Below are positions 1-9,579 of a DNA stretch of 37,069 nt, piece by piece (positions within the stretch are counted from its first letter, which is position 1; each line of letters starts with the position of its first letter). Below the pieces are notes generated by a model. It was not told where the DNA came from. It made no database searches and was given only the letters and a program-made list of their open reading frames with translations. The position numbers and the translations under genes are program-made. Source of the stretch: an uncultured Eubacteriales bacterium (GTDB lineage: Bacteria; Bacillota; Clostridia; Oscillospirales; Acutalibacteraceae); contig ONLA01000005.1 in assembly GCA_900318495.1 (NCBI GenBank), positions 1 to 37,069 on the forward strand, read 5' to 3'.

Positions 1-6
1 GTGTAT

Positions 7-12
7 TATAAT
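7..12 (+). promoter_or_regulatory. Candidate -10 element of the NRPS operon
   Basis: A perfect TATAAT lies about 40 bases before the NRPS start codon. The matching -35 box would fall outside the window, so the promoter is only half visible. It implies that the NRPS is the first gene of its transcript. Confidence 0.5.
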
Positions 13-48
13 AAGAAATAGAACAGCAAAACAGAGGAGAAGCTTATT

Positions 49-3000
49 ATGAACAGCATTATCGGACAAATTATGCAAAATGTAAAAGAGCAGCCGGATT
101 TTACGGTTATTGTGGATTCGGGTGATAAAAATTATTATACCTATTGCGCACTTGATGCTTACGCGCGCAAAATTGCCGCTAAGCTTAAAGGCTTAGGAAT
201 AAAAAAACGTGACTTTGTTACCATTGAACTGCCGCGTAACAAGGAATATATTGCCGCAATGTACGCGGTTTGGATGGTCGGCGCGGCATTTGCACCGCTG
301 TCTCCGTCATATCCTGAGGAGAGATTGGAATTTATCCGCGACAACTGCGGAGCAAAAGCGGTGATTAACGCGAAATTTTTACGCGGAATCGAAAATGAAG
401 CTCCGCTTAGCGAGATTGTGACTCCCGAACCGACGGATCCCTCGCTGCTGATTTACACATCCGGTTCCACGGGAAAGCCCAAGGGCGTGCTGCACTCGCA
501 CGCAAGTATCACGGATTCCGTTAACCGTTACAATGAGTACGCGAATTCACCAAAGGGTTCACGCGCGGCTTTGGGCGCTCCGTTCACCTTTGTCGCTTCC
601 GTACAGGGCGTTTTCGCGCCGCTGTGCGCGGGGATAACGTCTTATTTAATGCCGTTTGAAGCTATGCGCGATCCTGTTTTGCTTGCGGATTTTATTGAGG
701 AGCATCAAATTAACCGTACCTTTATCAGCCCCAAAATGCTAAAGGTGTTCAAGCAAAAGGGCAACAGCCTTAAAACCGTGGCAACGGGCAGCGAACGCGT
801 ATCCGATACATACAGCAAGGAATTTGACCTGATTGTCTATTACGGTCAGACCGAGTCAGCTTCGGCGGCGCTTGCGTTTAAAATAGACAAGCCTTATGAA
901 AACACACCGATCGGCAAGCCTATCGGTAATATTTGCGCGCATATTCTTGATGAAAACGGGAAAGAAGCCGACGAAGGCGAGCTTTGCCTTGCCGGAATAT
1001 TCGCGGACGGCTATGTAGGACTTCCCGAACAAACAGCAAAAACCTTTGTTGACAATCCCTTTGCACGTCAGGACGGCTTTCAAAAGCTGCTTAAAACAGG
1101 AGACATCGTAAAAAAAGGCGATGACGGAAATATTATTTATCTGAACCGCAAGGACTGGATGGTAAAGATAAACGGTCAGCGTGTTGAGCCCGGTGAAATT
1201 GAGACGATTATAAAACAGACGGAGGGTATTCACGACGCTGCTATTAAGGACTTTAAAAACAATTACGGTCAGGTTTATCTTGTAGCTTATTATGTGGAGG
1301 ACTCGCCGGTTGAACCCGACGATTTGAAAGAAGCGATAGCGCAAAAGCTTCCGCCGTATATGATTCCGGCATTCTTCGTAAAGCTTGACAAGCTTCCGGT
1401 GAACCAAAACGGAAAGCTTGACAGAAGCGCGCTTGCCGCTCCCGAGGCAGGCAGCTTCAAGAACGAATATATAGCTCCCGAAACCGATATGCAAAAGGTG
1501 CTTTGCTCGGCTTTTGAGGATGTTCTCGGCGTAGAAAACGTAGGCGTAGACGACGATTTCTTCGCGCTCGGCGGCGATTCGATAAAATGCGCGATGGTTT
1601 CGGAAAAATGCGGCGTTTACAAAATTTCCACCTCCGATATTTTCACAGGAAAAACTCCGCGTATGATTGAACGTCTGCTGATTAAAAAGGCAGGCAAAAG
1701 AAGCCGCGTAAAGAGGACGGAAAAGGTTAGGGTTTATCCTCTTACACCATCCGAACGCGGAATGTATTTGGAACAAAAGCTCAATGAAAATTCAACTGTA
1801 TACAACCTGAATATCGCCGCTGTAATTAACGGCTCCGATATTGATACAATAAAAAAATCACTTACATCTGTATTTAAGGCACATGAAGCGTTTACCTCCT
1901 ATTACGGTGAGGAAAACGGTTTGCCGGTGCGTATTTTAACAGATAAGCTACCGGAAATTGTGTGCAAAACCGCCGCTTCGCGTGAGGAAGTTATTAAAAT
2001 TATAGATAACTACGCGGAACCGTTTAATCTTAACGCGGCTATTCCGGTTCGTCCGGTGTTGTACACCGTTGCCGACGGAAGTGTTATTCTGCATTTGGCG
2101 ATTCATCACATTGCCTTTGACGGCGGTTCGGCAAAGACGTTTGTCAGTGAGCTTATTGACGGACTGAACGGCAAAGAGGTATCCCCGCGGGAAATTGATT
2201 TGTCGGATTTGTATGACGACAGCTTAAACGAAAAGTATGAAAAAGGAATGGCGTTTTACCGCGAGCTTTTTGCTGACGGAGTGCCGGTAAATGAAATGCC
2301 TGTTAAAGGTAAGCGTCCGAAGGTGCATCCGCTTTCCGACAGGGAAATTACCTTTGATTACACTAACGAACAGCTAAAATCAATTGACAACACCGCGCGA
2401 CGTTTCAGCGTAACTGAATTTGAGCTGATTTTCTCGGCGGTTTCCATGGTATTGGGCAAATATACGGCTTCAGAGGATGTTGTTCTCGGCATACCCACCA
2501 ATATGCGCCCCGCGGACGCGGAAAATGTTATCGGTATGTTTGTTAACACAGCTCCCGTGCGCGTAAAGCCGGCGCGTACCCTGACGCTCACTGACTATTT
2601 GCAGTCCGTAAGCTCCGCCGTGCGCAACGCAACCTACGGCGCGTACCTGCCGTTTGAGGATGTTGTGGGTGAATTTGTAAAACAGCGCGACGAAAGCCGT
2701 AACCCGATTTTTGACGTAAGCGTAAACTTTATGTGGAATCCGCCTGCTTACAGCAGGGACGGACTCAGTGTAGAGCTGTATTCGCCCTTGCAGAAAATGA
2801 GCCGCGACATCGGCATTGTCATCCGTAAGGGTGAAAAAGGACTTCACTTTATGATTCAGTATTCCTCAGAGCTGTTTGAGGACGCTGTAATTGAGAATTT
2901 CACCGGTCAGCTTCAGCATACTATCAGTCTCCTCGGAGGAAACGCGAATACCGTTCGCGAAGCCTTGGCGCTTCCCGAAGCGCAGAAAAAGGTTCTTGAC

Positions 3001-5982
3001 GCCTTTAAGACGGAAGCCGAGGCGGAGCTTAGCGAAACACTTCTGCATAAAATGTTTGAGCGCAGCGCTGCCGAAAATGCCGAAAAGACCGCGCTGATAG
3101 CTAAGGACGCTACTCTTACTTACCGCGAGCTTAACGAAAAAGCCAATATTGTCGCTCATAATCTTATCGAAAGAGGAATAAAAACGGGGGACAGCGTTGC
3201 GCTTTTGCTGCCGAGAGAAAGCTGTTTCTTTGCCTGTATGTTCGGTGTTAACAAGGCAGGCGCGGCGTTTATACCCTGCGACCCGCAGTATCCCGCGGAC
3301 AGAATTAACCATATTATTGACGACAGCGAAGCGTCATTTATCATTACAACCAAAGACAAGCTTCCCGATTATCCCGCGGACAAGGCGATTGACGTTGCGG
3401 AAATTCTCGAAGACGGCAATACTGAAAATCCCGGTGTGGCAATAAGCGACCGTGAACTCAGCTATATGATTTATACGTCAGGTTCAACCGGCAAGCCCAA
3501 GGGTGTTATGCTGCGCCACAAGGGAATTTGTAACTATCTGACGCCTCATCCTGCCAATTCACATATTTATTATTTGAAAAATAATGTAACAACATATCTT
3601 TCGGTTACCACGGTTTCGTTTGATATGTCATTTAAGGAGCATACAGCGGCGTTCTGCAACGGCAAAACCCTTGTGTTCGCGGCGGAAGACGAGATGAACG
3701 ATCCGCGCGCGCTGGCTGAGCTTATGGATAAGTATAATGTTGACTGCATTAACGCTACGCCCTCGCGCCTGCAGCAGTATTTGGATTATGAGCCTTTCAA
3801 AAACGCGCTTTCCAAATGCAGGCTGGTTATGTCGGGCGGCGAAGGTTATCCTATCGCGCTTAGAGATGAGATTAAAAAGTGCTCCGGCAACATCAAAATT
3901 GTAAACACCTACGGTCCCACCGAGATTACGGTGTCCTGCAACGCGGCTGATTTGACAAACGCCGGTTATGTTACAGTAGGCAGACCGCTTCTTAATTATC
4001 ACGAAATTATCGTTGATAAGTTCGGCGACGCTTCGCCTTACGGCGTAATAGGCGAGCTGTATATCGGCGGTACCGGTGTGGCAAAGGGCTACAAAAACCT
4101 GCCCGATAAAACCGCTGCGGCGTTTGTGGAATATAATAACGCGCGTATGTACCGCTCGGGCGATTACGCAAAGTGGGACAAAAACGGAAATGTTCATATT
4201 TTGGGCAGACTCGACAACCAGGTTAAGCTCAGAGGCCTTAGAATTGAGCTTGGTGAAATTGAAGGCTTGATTGCCGCTCAGCCGGACATCAAAAAGGCGA
4301 CGGTAATTATCCGTAAGCTTAACGGTCAGGATAACCTCTGCGCTTACTTTACAGCTGACGCCGAAATCGACATAGACGCTTTGCGCGATGAGCTGAAAAA
4401 GCACCTTACACACTATATGGTGCCCACAGCTTACTTACAGCTCAACGAAATGCCGATGACCGCCAACGGCAAAACCGACGTTAAGCTGCTGCCTGACCCC
4501 GTGCCCGTAAGTCTGGGCGAATACGCGGCTCCTGCCAACGCGACGGAAGAATTCTTCTGTGAATCCTTTAAGAAGGCTCTGAAATTAGACAGGGTAGGAG
4601 CTACCGACGACTTCTTTGAAATCGGCGGCACCTCGCTTATCGTTACCTCCGTTGTGCTTGACGCGTCCGAAAACGGCTTTGAGATTACATACGGCGATGT
4701 ATTTAAATACACCACTCCGCGCGCTCTCGCTGAGCTCTTTAAGGACGGCGAGGTTAACGACACAGGCAAGCTTTTTGATTTTGAAGAATATGATTACACA
4801 GAAATAAATAATTTGCTTTCCAAAAACACCGTTGAAGCGTTCAAGGCCGAACCGCTGCGCGAACTCGGCAACGTGATGATTACAGGCGCCACAGGCTATA
4901 TGGGCGCTCACCTGCTTGCGGAATTCCTTAAAAACGAAAGCGGCAAGGCATACTGTATGATTCGCAAGGGCAAATTCGACACTGCCCGTGAACGCCTGGA
5001 AAACATAATGTTCTACTACTTCGGCACTGATTTTGAAAAGGAATTCGAGGAGCGCGTCGAGGTTCTTAACGGAGATGTTACCGATTACAAATATTTTGAA
5101 CCGTTTGAAGCCCTGCAGGTCAACACTGTTTTTAACTGCGCGGCGAATGTAAAGCATTTTTCAAACGGAACCGACATCGAGGACATTAACGTGGGCGGCG
5201 CTGTAAACTGCGTTAAGCTGTGCGAAAAAACCGGCGCAAGACTGATTCACTTCTCGACAGTTTCCGTGTCCGGCACAACGGACGACGTTAATAAACTCAG
5301 CCGAAAAGAGCTTGACGAGCAGTCGCTGTATTTCGGCCAAACTCTTGACAACAAATACACCTCCTCAAAGCTTATGGGCGAGCGCAGGGTTCTTGAAGCC
5401 GCCGCCAAGGGCTTAGACGCAAAGGTTATCCGCGTTGGCACTCTTGCCGCGCGTGAATCCGACGGCGAATTCCAGATTAACTTCCTTACTAACAACTTTA
5501 TGGGCAGACTGCGCAGCTACAGCCTGCTCGGCTGTTTCCCGTACGCGATGATTGAAAACCAGGTTTGTATGGGCCCGATTGACCGTTCCTGCGAGGCTTT
5601 CCTTAAGCTCGCTAAAACGCCTCAGGCCTGCTGTGTGTTCAACGCGGTTAACAACCATACCTTGCCGCTGGGCGACATTATCCGCCAGATGAACAAAAAC
5701 GGCAACAGCATTGAGTTTGTGGAGTATGACGTATTCGCGGCGGCGCTTAACGAGGCGCAGAAGGATCCCGACAAAGCGGCGATACTTTCCAGTATGACGG
5801 CGTATATGAACACCGCTCACGGCAAAAAAATTGCGGCTTTGCCGTGCAGCTCTCATTACACAACGCAAATTCTCGCGCGGATGGGCTTTTTCTGGAACGC
5901 GAGCAACGAAAAATATGTTAACGACTTTATCAATGTCTTGAGGGGATTCCTGTTCTTCCGTAAGGATAATCTTAACAGATAA
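49..5982 (+). CDS. Two-module nonribosomal peptide synthetase, A-T-C-A-T-R
   Basis: This 1977-residue cytoplasmic NRPS should join two building blocks and release the product by reduction. The domains, in order, are adenylation 1 (about 1-460; SGSTGKPKG near 138, A10 lysine K456), carrier 1 (GGDS, Ser511), condensation (about 565-990; HHIAFDG at 686-692), adenylation 2 (about 1010-1480; SGSTGKPKG at 1144, YGPTE, K1475), carrier 2 (GGTS, Ser1529) and a terminal reductase (GATGYMG NAD(P)-binding loop at 1613-1619, Y1770 and K1774 as YxxxK). Thioesterase and epimerase domains are absent. The order matches AusA-type synthetases, which release dipeptide aldehydes that cyclise to pyrazinones, and gut Clostridia encode similar enzymes. 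The start follows AGAGGAGA. Adenylation 1 is odd: the usual D235 position holds Val182 and the A5 motif reads YGQTES. No phosphopantetheinyl transferase gene is visible nearby. The domain order is certain; the substrates are unknown. Confidence 0.95.
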   Translation: MNSIIGQIMQNVKEQPDFTVIVDSGDKNYYTYCALDAYARKIAAKLKGLGIKKRDFVTIELPRNKEYIAAMYAVWMVGAAFAPLSPSYPEERLEFIRDNCGAKAVINAKFLRGIENEAPLSEIVTPEPTDPSLLIYTSGSTGKPKGVLHSHASITDSVNRYNEYANSPKGSRAALGAPFTFVASVQGVFAPLCAGITSYLMPFEAMRDPVLLADFIEEHQINRTFISPKMLKVFKQKGNSLKTVATGSERVSDTYSKEFDLIVYYGQTESASAALAFKIDKPYENTPIGKPIGNICAHILDENGKEADEGELCLAGIFADGYVGLPEQTAKTFVDNPFARQDGFQKLLKTGDIVKKGDDGNIIYLNRKDWMVKINGQRVEPGEIETIIKQTEGIHDAAIKDFKNNYGQVYLVAYYVEDSPVEPDDLKEAIAQKLPPYMIPAFFVKLDKLPVNQNGKLDRSALAAPEAGSFKNEYIAPETDMQKVLCSAFEDVLGVENVGVDDDFFALGGDSIKCAMVSEKCGVYKISTSDIFTGKTPRMIERLLIKKAGKRSRVKRTEKVRVYPLTPSERGMYLEQKLNENSTVYNLNIAAVINGSDIDTIKKSLTSVFKAHEAFTSYYGEENGLPVRILTDKLPEIVCKTAASREEVIKIIDNYAEPFNLNAAIPVRPVLYTVADGSVILHLAIHHIAFDGGSAKTFVSELIDGLNGKEVSPREIDLSDLYDDSLNEKYEKGMAFYRELFADGVPVNEMPVKGKRPKVHPLSDREITFDYTNEQLKSIDNTARRFSVTEFELIFSAVSMVLGKYTASEDVVLGIPTNMRPADAENVIGMFVNTAPVRVKPARTLTLTDYLQSVSSAVRNATYGAYLPFEDVVGEFVKQRDESRNPIFDVSVNFMWNPPAYSRDGLSVELYSPLQKMSRDIGIVIRKGEKGLHFMIQYSSELFEDAVIENFTGQLQHTISLLGGNANTVREALALPEAQKKVLDAFKTEAEAELSETLLHKMFERSAAENAEKTALIAKDATLTYRELNEKANIVAHNLIERGIKTGDSVALLLPRESCFFACMFGVNKAGAAFIPCDPQYPADRINHIIDDSEASFIITTKDKLPDYPADKAIDVAEILEDGNTENPGVAISDRELSYMIYTSGSTGKPKGVMLRHKGICNYLTPHPANSHIYYLKNNVTTYLSVTTVSFDMSFKEHTAAFCNGKTLVFAAEDEMNDPRALAELMDKYNVDCINATPSRLQQYLDYEPFKNALSKCRLVMSGGEGYPIALRDEIKKCSGNIKIVNTYGPTEITVSCNAADLTNAGYVTVGRPLLNYHEIIVDKFGDASPYGVIGELYIGGTGVAKGYKNLPDKTAAAFVEYNNARMYRSGDYAKWDKNGNVHILGRLDNQVKLRGLRIELGEIEGLIAAQPDIKKATVIIRKLNGQDNLCAYFTADAEIDIDALRDELKKHLTHYMVPTAYLQLNEMPMTANGKTDVKLLPDPVPVSLGEYAAPANATEEFFCESFKKALKLDRVGATDDFFEIGGTSLIVTSVVLDASENGFEITYGDVFKYTTPRALAELFKDGEVNDTGKLFDFEEYDYTEINNLLSKNTVEAFKAEPLRELGNVMITGATGYMGAHLLAEFLKNESGKAYCMIRKGKFDTARERLENIMFYYFGTDFEKEFEERVEVLNGDVTDYKYFEPFEALQVNTVFNCAANVKHFSNGTDIEDINVGGAVNCVKLCEKTGARLIHFSTVSVSGTTDDVNKLSRKELDEQSLYFGQTLDNKYTSSKLMGERRVLEAAAKGLDAKVIRVGTLAARESDGEFQINFLTNNFMGRLRSYSLLGCFPYAMIENQVCMGPIDRSCEAFLKLAKTPQACCVFNAVNNHTLPLGDIIRQMNKNGNSIEFVEYDVFAAALNEAQKDPDKAAILSSMTAYMNTAHGKKIAALPCSSHYTTQILARMGFFWNASNEKYVNDFINVLRGFLFFRKDNLNR

Positions 5983-5996
5983 GAAGGATATGGGCA

Positions 5997-7730
5997 ATGA
6001 AACGAAACGGTACACTTCTTAATAAAAAATACCGCAGCCTTTTGGTTGCGACCCTGGCAATGACGGCGTCTACTTACCTTTCGAGTATTCTTGACGGCAT
6101 TATGGTCGGCAGAATACTCGGAACGGTACAGCTGTACGCTATAAATCTTACGACCTCGATTGTGTTTTTGCGCAGTATTCCGATTGCGATGTTTACCTTC
6201 GGAGGCAACACGCTGTCAGTCATTTACAAGAGCAAACGCGACCAAAAATCCGCCGACACCGTGTTTACGCTGTCGTTCTGGGCAGGCGTATTGTCAACGG
6301 TTCTCATTTCCGTCGTTGGCATAGCCGCAATGCTTCCCACAGCGCGGCTGCTTGCTCAGGGCAATGAGGAGCTTACGGGACTTGTTGCGGATTACCTGCT
6401 TCCGCTGTGGGTGCTTACGCCGCTTGTGGCGGTGGTAAATCAAACAGCAGCTTACGCGAGAACCGACGGTATGCGCAAGCTTGCCACAATGCTTCCGATT
6501 ACTGCCAATATCATAAATTTGATTTGCGATTATATTTATATGGCAATTTTCGGCTGGGGCGTTGCCGGAGCGGGCTGGGCGACGGTTACCGGTTATTTGG
6601 CAGGCGCAGCCTTAACTCTGTTATACTTTAAGGCAGGGGAGCGCACGGTACACTTTACAAGAGCCGCGGTTAAGAAAATAAAAATGCTCGGCAAGATTTT
6701 TAGCATCGGTCTGCCATCGGCGCTGATTTATGTCTGCAATTTCCTGCGGTTGTTCTTCACCAACGCTATAATTCTTTCTTTTACGGGTGTAATGGGAGGC
6801 AAAATTGCCTCGGTATCTTTTTCGCTGAACAGCCTTGCGTTTATTTTGGTAGAAGGCGCGTCAATGACGCTGCTGCCGATTCTCGGCGCACTGTACGGAG
6901 AGAAAGACGCCAACGGCCAGCGGCTTACGCTTCGCTACGGTATGATTGTAACCGTCGCGCTTTCTGTGGTTGTGCTTGTTGTTTCCGAGCTGTTTCCGGT
7001 TCAGCTCGCCGCTTTGTACGGACTTACAGATGTGGCAACAGCGGATATTTTTGCCGTGACCTTCCGTATTTTCTCAATCAATATTCCCATACTCGCGGTA
7101 ATTTATGTTATGCGAACGTTTTTTCAGGCGACAAAACAGCGCGGACTCGCTAATCTGCTGGTAATGCTTGACGGCGTGCTGACCATTGTTCCGCTGATGT
7201 TCTGGTTTGCTCATTATGATATATACTGGCTTTGGTTTTCCTTCCCGGTTTCAAAGGCGGTCACGGTTATAATTACACTGATTGCGATGGTTATCGGCAA
7301 AAAAGTACGGAATAAGAAGAATATTCTGGGGATTGAAGAAGAGGACGGAGTAATCTGTGACTTTTCAATTAAGAATGAAATTCCTGAAGCAATCAAGGCT
7401 TCCGAGGAAGCAATGGAGTTTTGCAAGCGGCAAAACGTTCCGGAAAACACCGTTAACGCTATCGGCGTTACTGTCGAGGAATTGTGTCACAATATTGCCA
7501 ATTACTCGGTTACCAACGGCAACAGTGCCGTAGATGTGTGCGTGCGTGTGATGCCGGACAAGGTTAACGTGCGAATTCGCGACGACGGCGCGGAGTTTGA
7601 CCCGACCGATTTTATTGACAACAGCGGAAAGCGTATTACCGGTCTTGAGCTTGTAAGAATGTTGAGCTCATCAATCAATTACAACAGAGTTTTGGGGTTC
7701 AATGTGACTAACGTTGCCGTAAGCTATTAA
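5997..7730 (+). CDS. MATE-family exporter fused to a C-terminal HATPase (anti-sigma kinase-like) domain
   Basis: This 577-residue protein joins two parts. Residues 1 to about 440 form a hydrophobic multi-pass MATE-type Na+/H+-drug antiporter region. Residues 450-577 resemble the GHKL ATPase of RsbW/SpoIIAB, with an N-box (EELCHN, N499), a DDG nucleotide loop at 529-531 and a degenerate glycine-rich lid (GKRITGLEL). MATE proteins usually end after 12 helices at about 450 residues, so the tail is an addition. The gene begins 14 bases after the NRPS stop, with AAGAAGGA as ribosome binding site, which supports co-transcription and a role in exporting the peptide product. The tail could phosphorylate the STAS protein encoded at 10767, or tether it to the transporter; that is inference. 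The weak lid motif means kinase activity is uncertain. Confidence 0.9.
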   Translation: MKRNGTLLNKKYRSLLVATLAMTASTYLSSILDGIMVGRILGTVQLYAINLTTSIVFLRSIPIAMFTFGGNTLSVIYKSKRDQKSADTVFTLSFWAGVLSTVLISVVGIAAMLPTARLLAQGNEELTGLVADYLLPLWVLTPLVAVVNQTAAYARTDGMRKLATMLPITANIINLICDYIYMAIFGWGVAGAGWATVTGYLAGAALTLLYFKAGERTVHFTRAAVKKIKMLGKIFSIGLPSALIYVCNFLRLFFTNAIILSFTGVMGGKIASVSFSLNSLAFILVEGASMTLLPILGALYGEKDANGQRLTLRYGMIVTVALSVVVLVVSELFPVQLAALYGLTDVATADIFAVTFRIFSINIPILAVIYVMRTFFQATKQRGLANLLVMLDGVLTIVPLMFWFAHYDIYWLWFSFPVSKAVTVIITLIAMVIGKKVRNKKNILGIEEEDGVICDFSIKNEIPEAIKASEEAMEFCKRQNVPENTVNAIGVTVEELCHNIANYSVTNGNSAVDVCVRVMPDKVNVRIRDDGAEFDPTDFIDNSGKRITGLELVRMLSSSINYNRVLGFNVTNVAVSY

Positions 7731-7797
7731 TTTTGGGGGTGAGCGTATAATCAGGTTTAAAAAGCATACTGAACTGTCTAACTACACAAAGGATTTG

Positions 7798-9537
7798 ATG
7801 CGTTCCGCCGAACAACGCATTAACTTCATCTATATGCTTATTATGGTTGCGTTTGAATCGGCAATATTAATTTATATTTTGTCAAACAGATGGGACGATA
7901 CACGCTATTATTTTGGTCTGAGAGCAGGCATAGTGCTTTTGCCGGGTATTATCGTTAACGCGCTGTTTCGCAAAAAAAGCTATCCGTGGATTAAATATTT
8001 CAACAATATTATTATTATGATGTCGCTATTCTTTCTTTGCGGCTTTACCGACTTAATCGCCCTGCTGTTTATATTGCTGCCGTTTATTAACAGCTTTTAT
8101 TTCCGGCCGTATTTTACAGCCCTTACCGGCTTGGTATGCGTTTTAATGATGTATATTAGTTGTATGAATATTGTTCCTCCGCTGTTTAATGACGACGGCG
8201 CGGTCAGTTACAGCTTCTTAACTATAGCAAAAACGGCTTTTGATTTTTCGGACGAAACCGTAGTTTTATTACTTCAAAACCGAAGCTTTATAATACTTAC
8301 GGCTATCAGTATGGTGATTTTTTCGGTATATCTTTCCTCAAACAGCAGAAGATTCACAATCAGACAGGGTGAGCTGCTCAATATAAATCTCGCGACAGAA
8401 GCTGAGCTTAATGTAGCGAGAAATATTCAAAAAGGTATTTTGTCCGGAGATTTTCCCGACAACGATTTCTACGGAGTGTATGCCAATATGAGGATGGCGA
8501 CCGAGGTCGGCGGTGACTTTTATGACTATTTTTTGATTGATGACACACATTTGGCTATTGTTGTCGGAGATGTGTCAGGTCACGGAATGGCAGCGGCAAT
8601 GTTTATGACCTTGTCCAAAACGCTGATTAAGGTATATATGCAGTCGCTTGGCTTTACCGACAAGGTTTTTGAGCACACCAACAGATATTTGCAGCAGTCA
8701 AATCCCGAGAAGTTTTTTGTAACCTGCTGGTTAGGCTGTATCGACCTGACCACCGGAGTTTTGTCTTACTCAAACGCAGGTCACAATTATCCTGTTATTA
8801 TCCGCAACGGCAGAGACCCCGAGTTTTTGGAGGCGCCGCCCAATTTTGTTCTCGGAAGAAAACGTCTTGCGAGATATATGGAAAACAAGACGAAGCTTAA
8901 TCCCGGCGACAAACTGGTGCTTTATACCGACGGAGTTACCGAAGCGCAGGCAGCCGACGAAAGCTTTTTCGGCAACGACAGACTGCTTGAGGTTATATCG
9001 GCAAACAGGGATAACAGCCAAAAAGAAATAGTGTTGTCACTGCGCAAAGCCGTAAATGAGTTCGAAAAAGGAAATACCAAATACGATGACGTTACGGTTT
9101 TGTCTTTATCATTTAAGAAACCGCTTGAGGTGACGCCGCCCGACAGCAAAAAGTTTTTCCTTTCAAAAGAAACCTTTGATAGCGTGACAAATTACATCGC
9201 CGAACGTTGTGCGGAAACAGGCTGCGACAGCGCGACGGTAGACAGGATTAAAATAGCTTCTTCCGAAATCCTTGCCAACATTGATTCGTATGCTTATGAA
9301 AACGGCGGCGAGCTTGAAATCATCACCAAGTCAAGGGAACGCAGAATGACTGTTGTTTTTAAGGATAACGGCGAGCCCTTTAATCCGTTACAGGTTGAGG
9401 AGCCCGACCTTGCTCAGCCGCTTACAAAACGCACGCCCGGCGGTTTGGGAATATTTATTGTAAAGAAGCTGATGAGCGACGTCACATATGTGTACGAAAA
9501 CGGTCAAAATGTTCTTACAATACAAATAGATTATTAA
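7798..9537 (+). CDS. Membrane SpoIIE/RsbU-type PP2C phosphatase with C-terminal HATPase domain
   Basis: The N-terminal third (to about base 8350) is hydrophobic, with several membrane helices. A SpoIIE-type PP2C phosphatase domain follows (about 8400-9100), with metal-binding motifs EVGGDFYDYF, GDVSGHG, DGVTEA and YDDVTVL. The last about 130 residues form an RsbW-like HATPase (N-box SSEILANIDSYAY, DNGEPFNP, lid GGLGIFIVKK). Phosphatase and kinase-like activities therefore sit in one polypeptide, whereas the Bacillus systems split them between RsbU/SpoIIE and RsbW/SpoIIAB. The probable target is the STAS protein two genes downstream. The start is unsettled. ATG 7798 (or TTG 7795) follows AAAGGA closely, but the open frame continues upstream to an ATA at 7747 behind GGGGGTG, adding 17 plausible residues. 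The domains closely resemble those of the separate proteins at 16560-18424. Confidence 0.9.
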   Translation: MRSAEQRINFIYMLIMVAFESAILIYILSNRWDDTRYYFGLRAGIVLLPGIIVNALFRKKSYPWIKYFNNIIIMMSLFFLCGFTDLIALLFILLPFINSFYFRPYFTALTGLVCVLMMYISCMNIVPPLFNDDGAVSYSFLTIAKTAFDFSDETVVLLLQNRSFIILTAISMVIFSVYLSSNSRRFTIRQGELLNINLATEAELNVARNIQKGILSGDFPDNDFYGVYANMRMATEVGGDFYDYFLIDDTHLAIVVGDVSGHGMAAAMFMTLSKTLIKVYMQSLGFTDKVFEHTNRYLQQSNPEKFFVTCWLGCIDLTTGVLSYSNAGHNYPVIIRNGRDPEFLEAPPNFVLGRKRLARYMENKTKLNPGDKLVLYTDGVTEAQAADESFFGNDRLLEVISANRDNSQKEIVLSLRKAVNEFEKGNTKYDDVTVLSLSFKKPLEVTPPDSKKFFLSKETFDSVTNYIAERCAETGCDSATVDRIKIASSEILANIDSYAYENGGELEIITKSRERRMTVVFKDNGEPFNPLQVEEPDLAQPLTKRTPGGLGIFIVKKLMSDVTYVYENGQNVLTIQIDY

Positions 9538-9579
9538 GGCAAAAGCTGAATTATGCGGTATTGACTTAAAGGAGGTAAT

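Noticed and set aside
856..1776. 306-codon open frame on the minus strand inside the NRPS
   Set aside because: It lies wholly within a well-supported plus-strand adenylation/carrier region, has no recognisable domain and no good ribosome binding site. The same applies to the minus-strand frames at 3628-4413 and 4585-5157.
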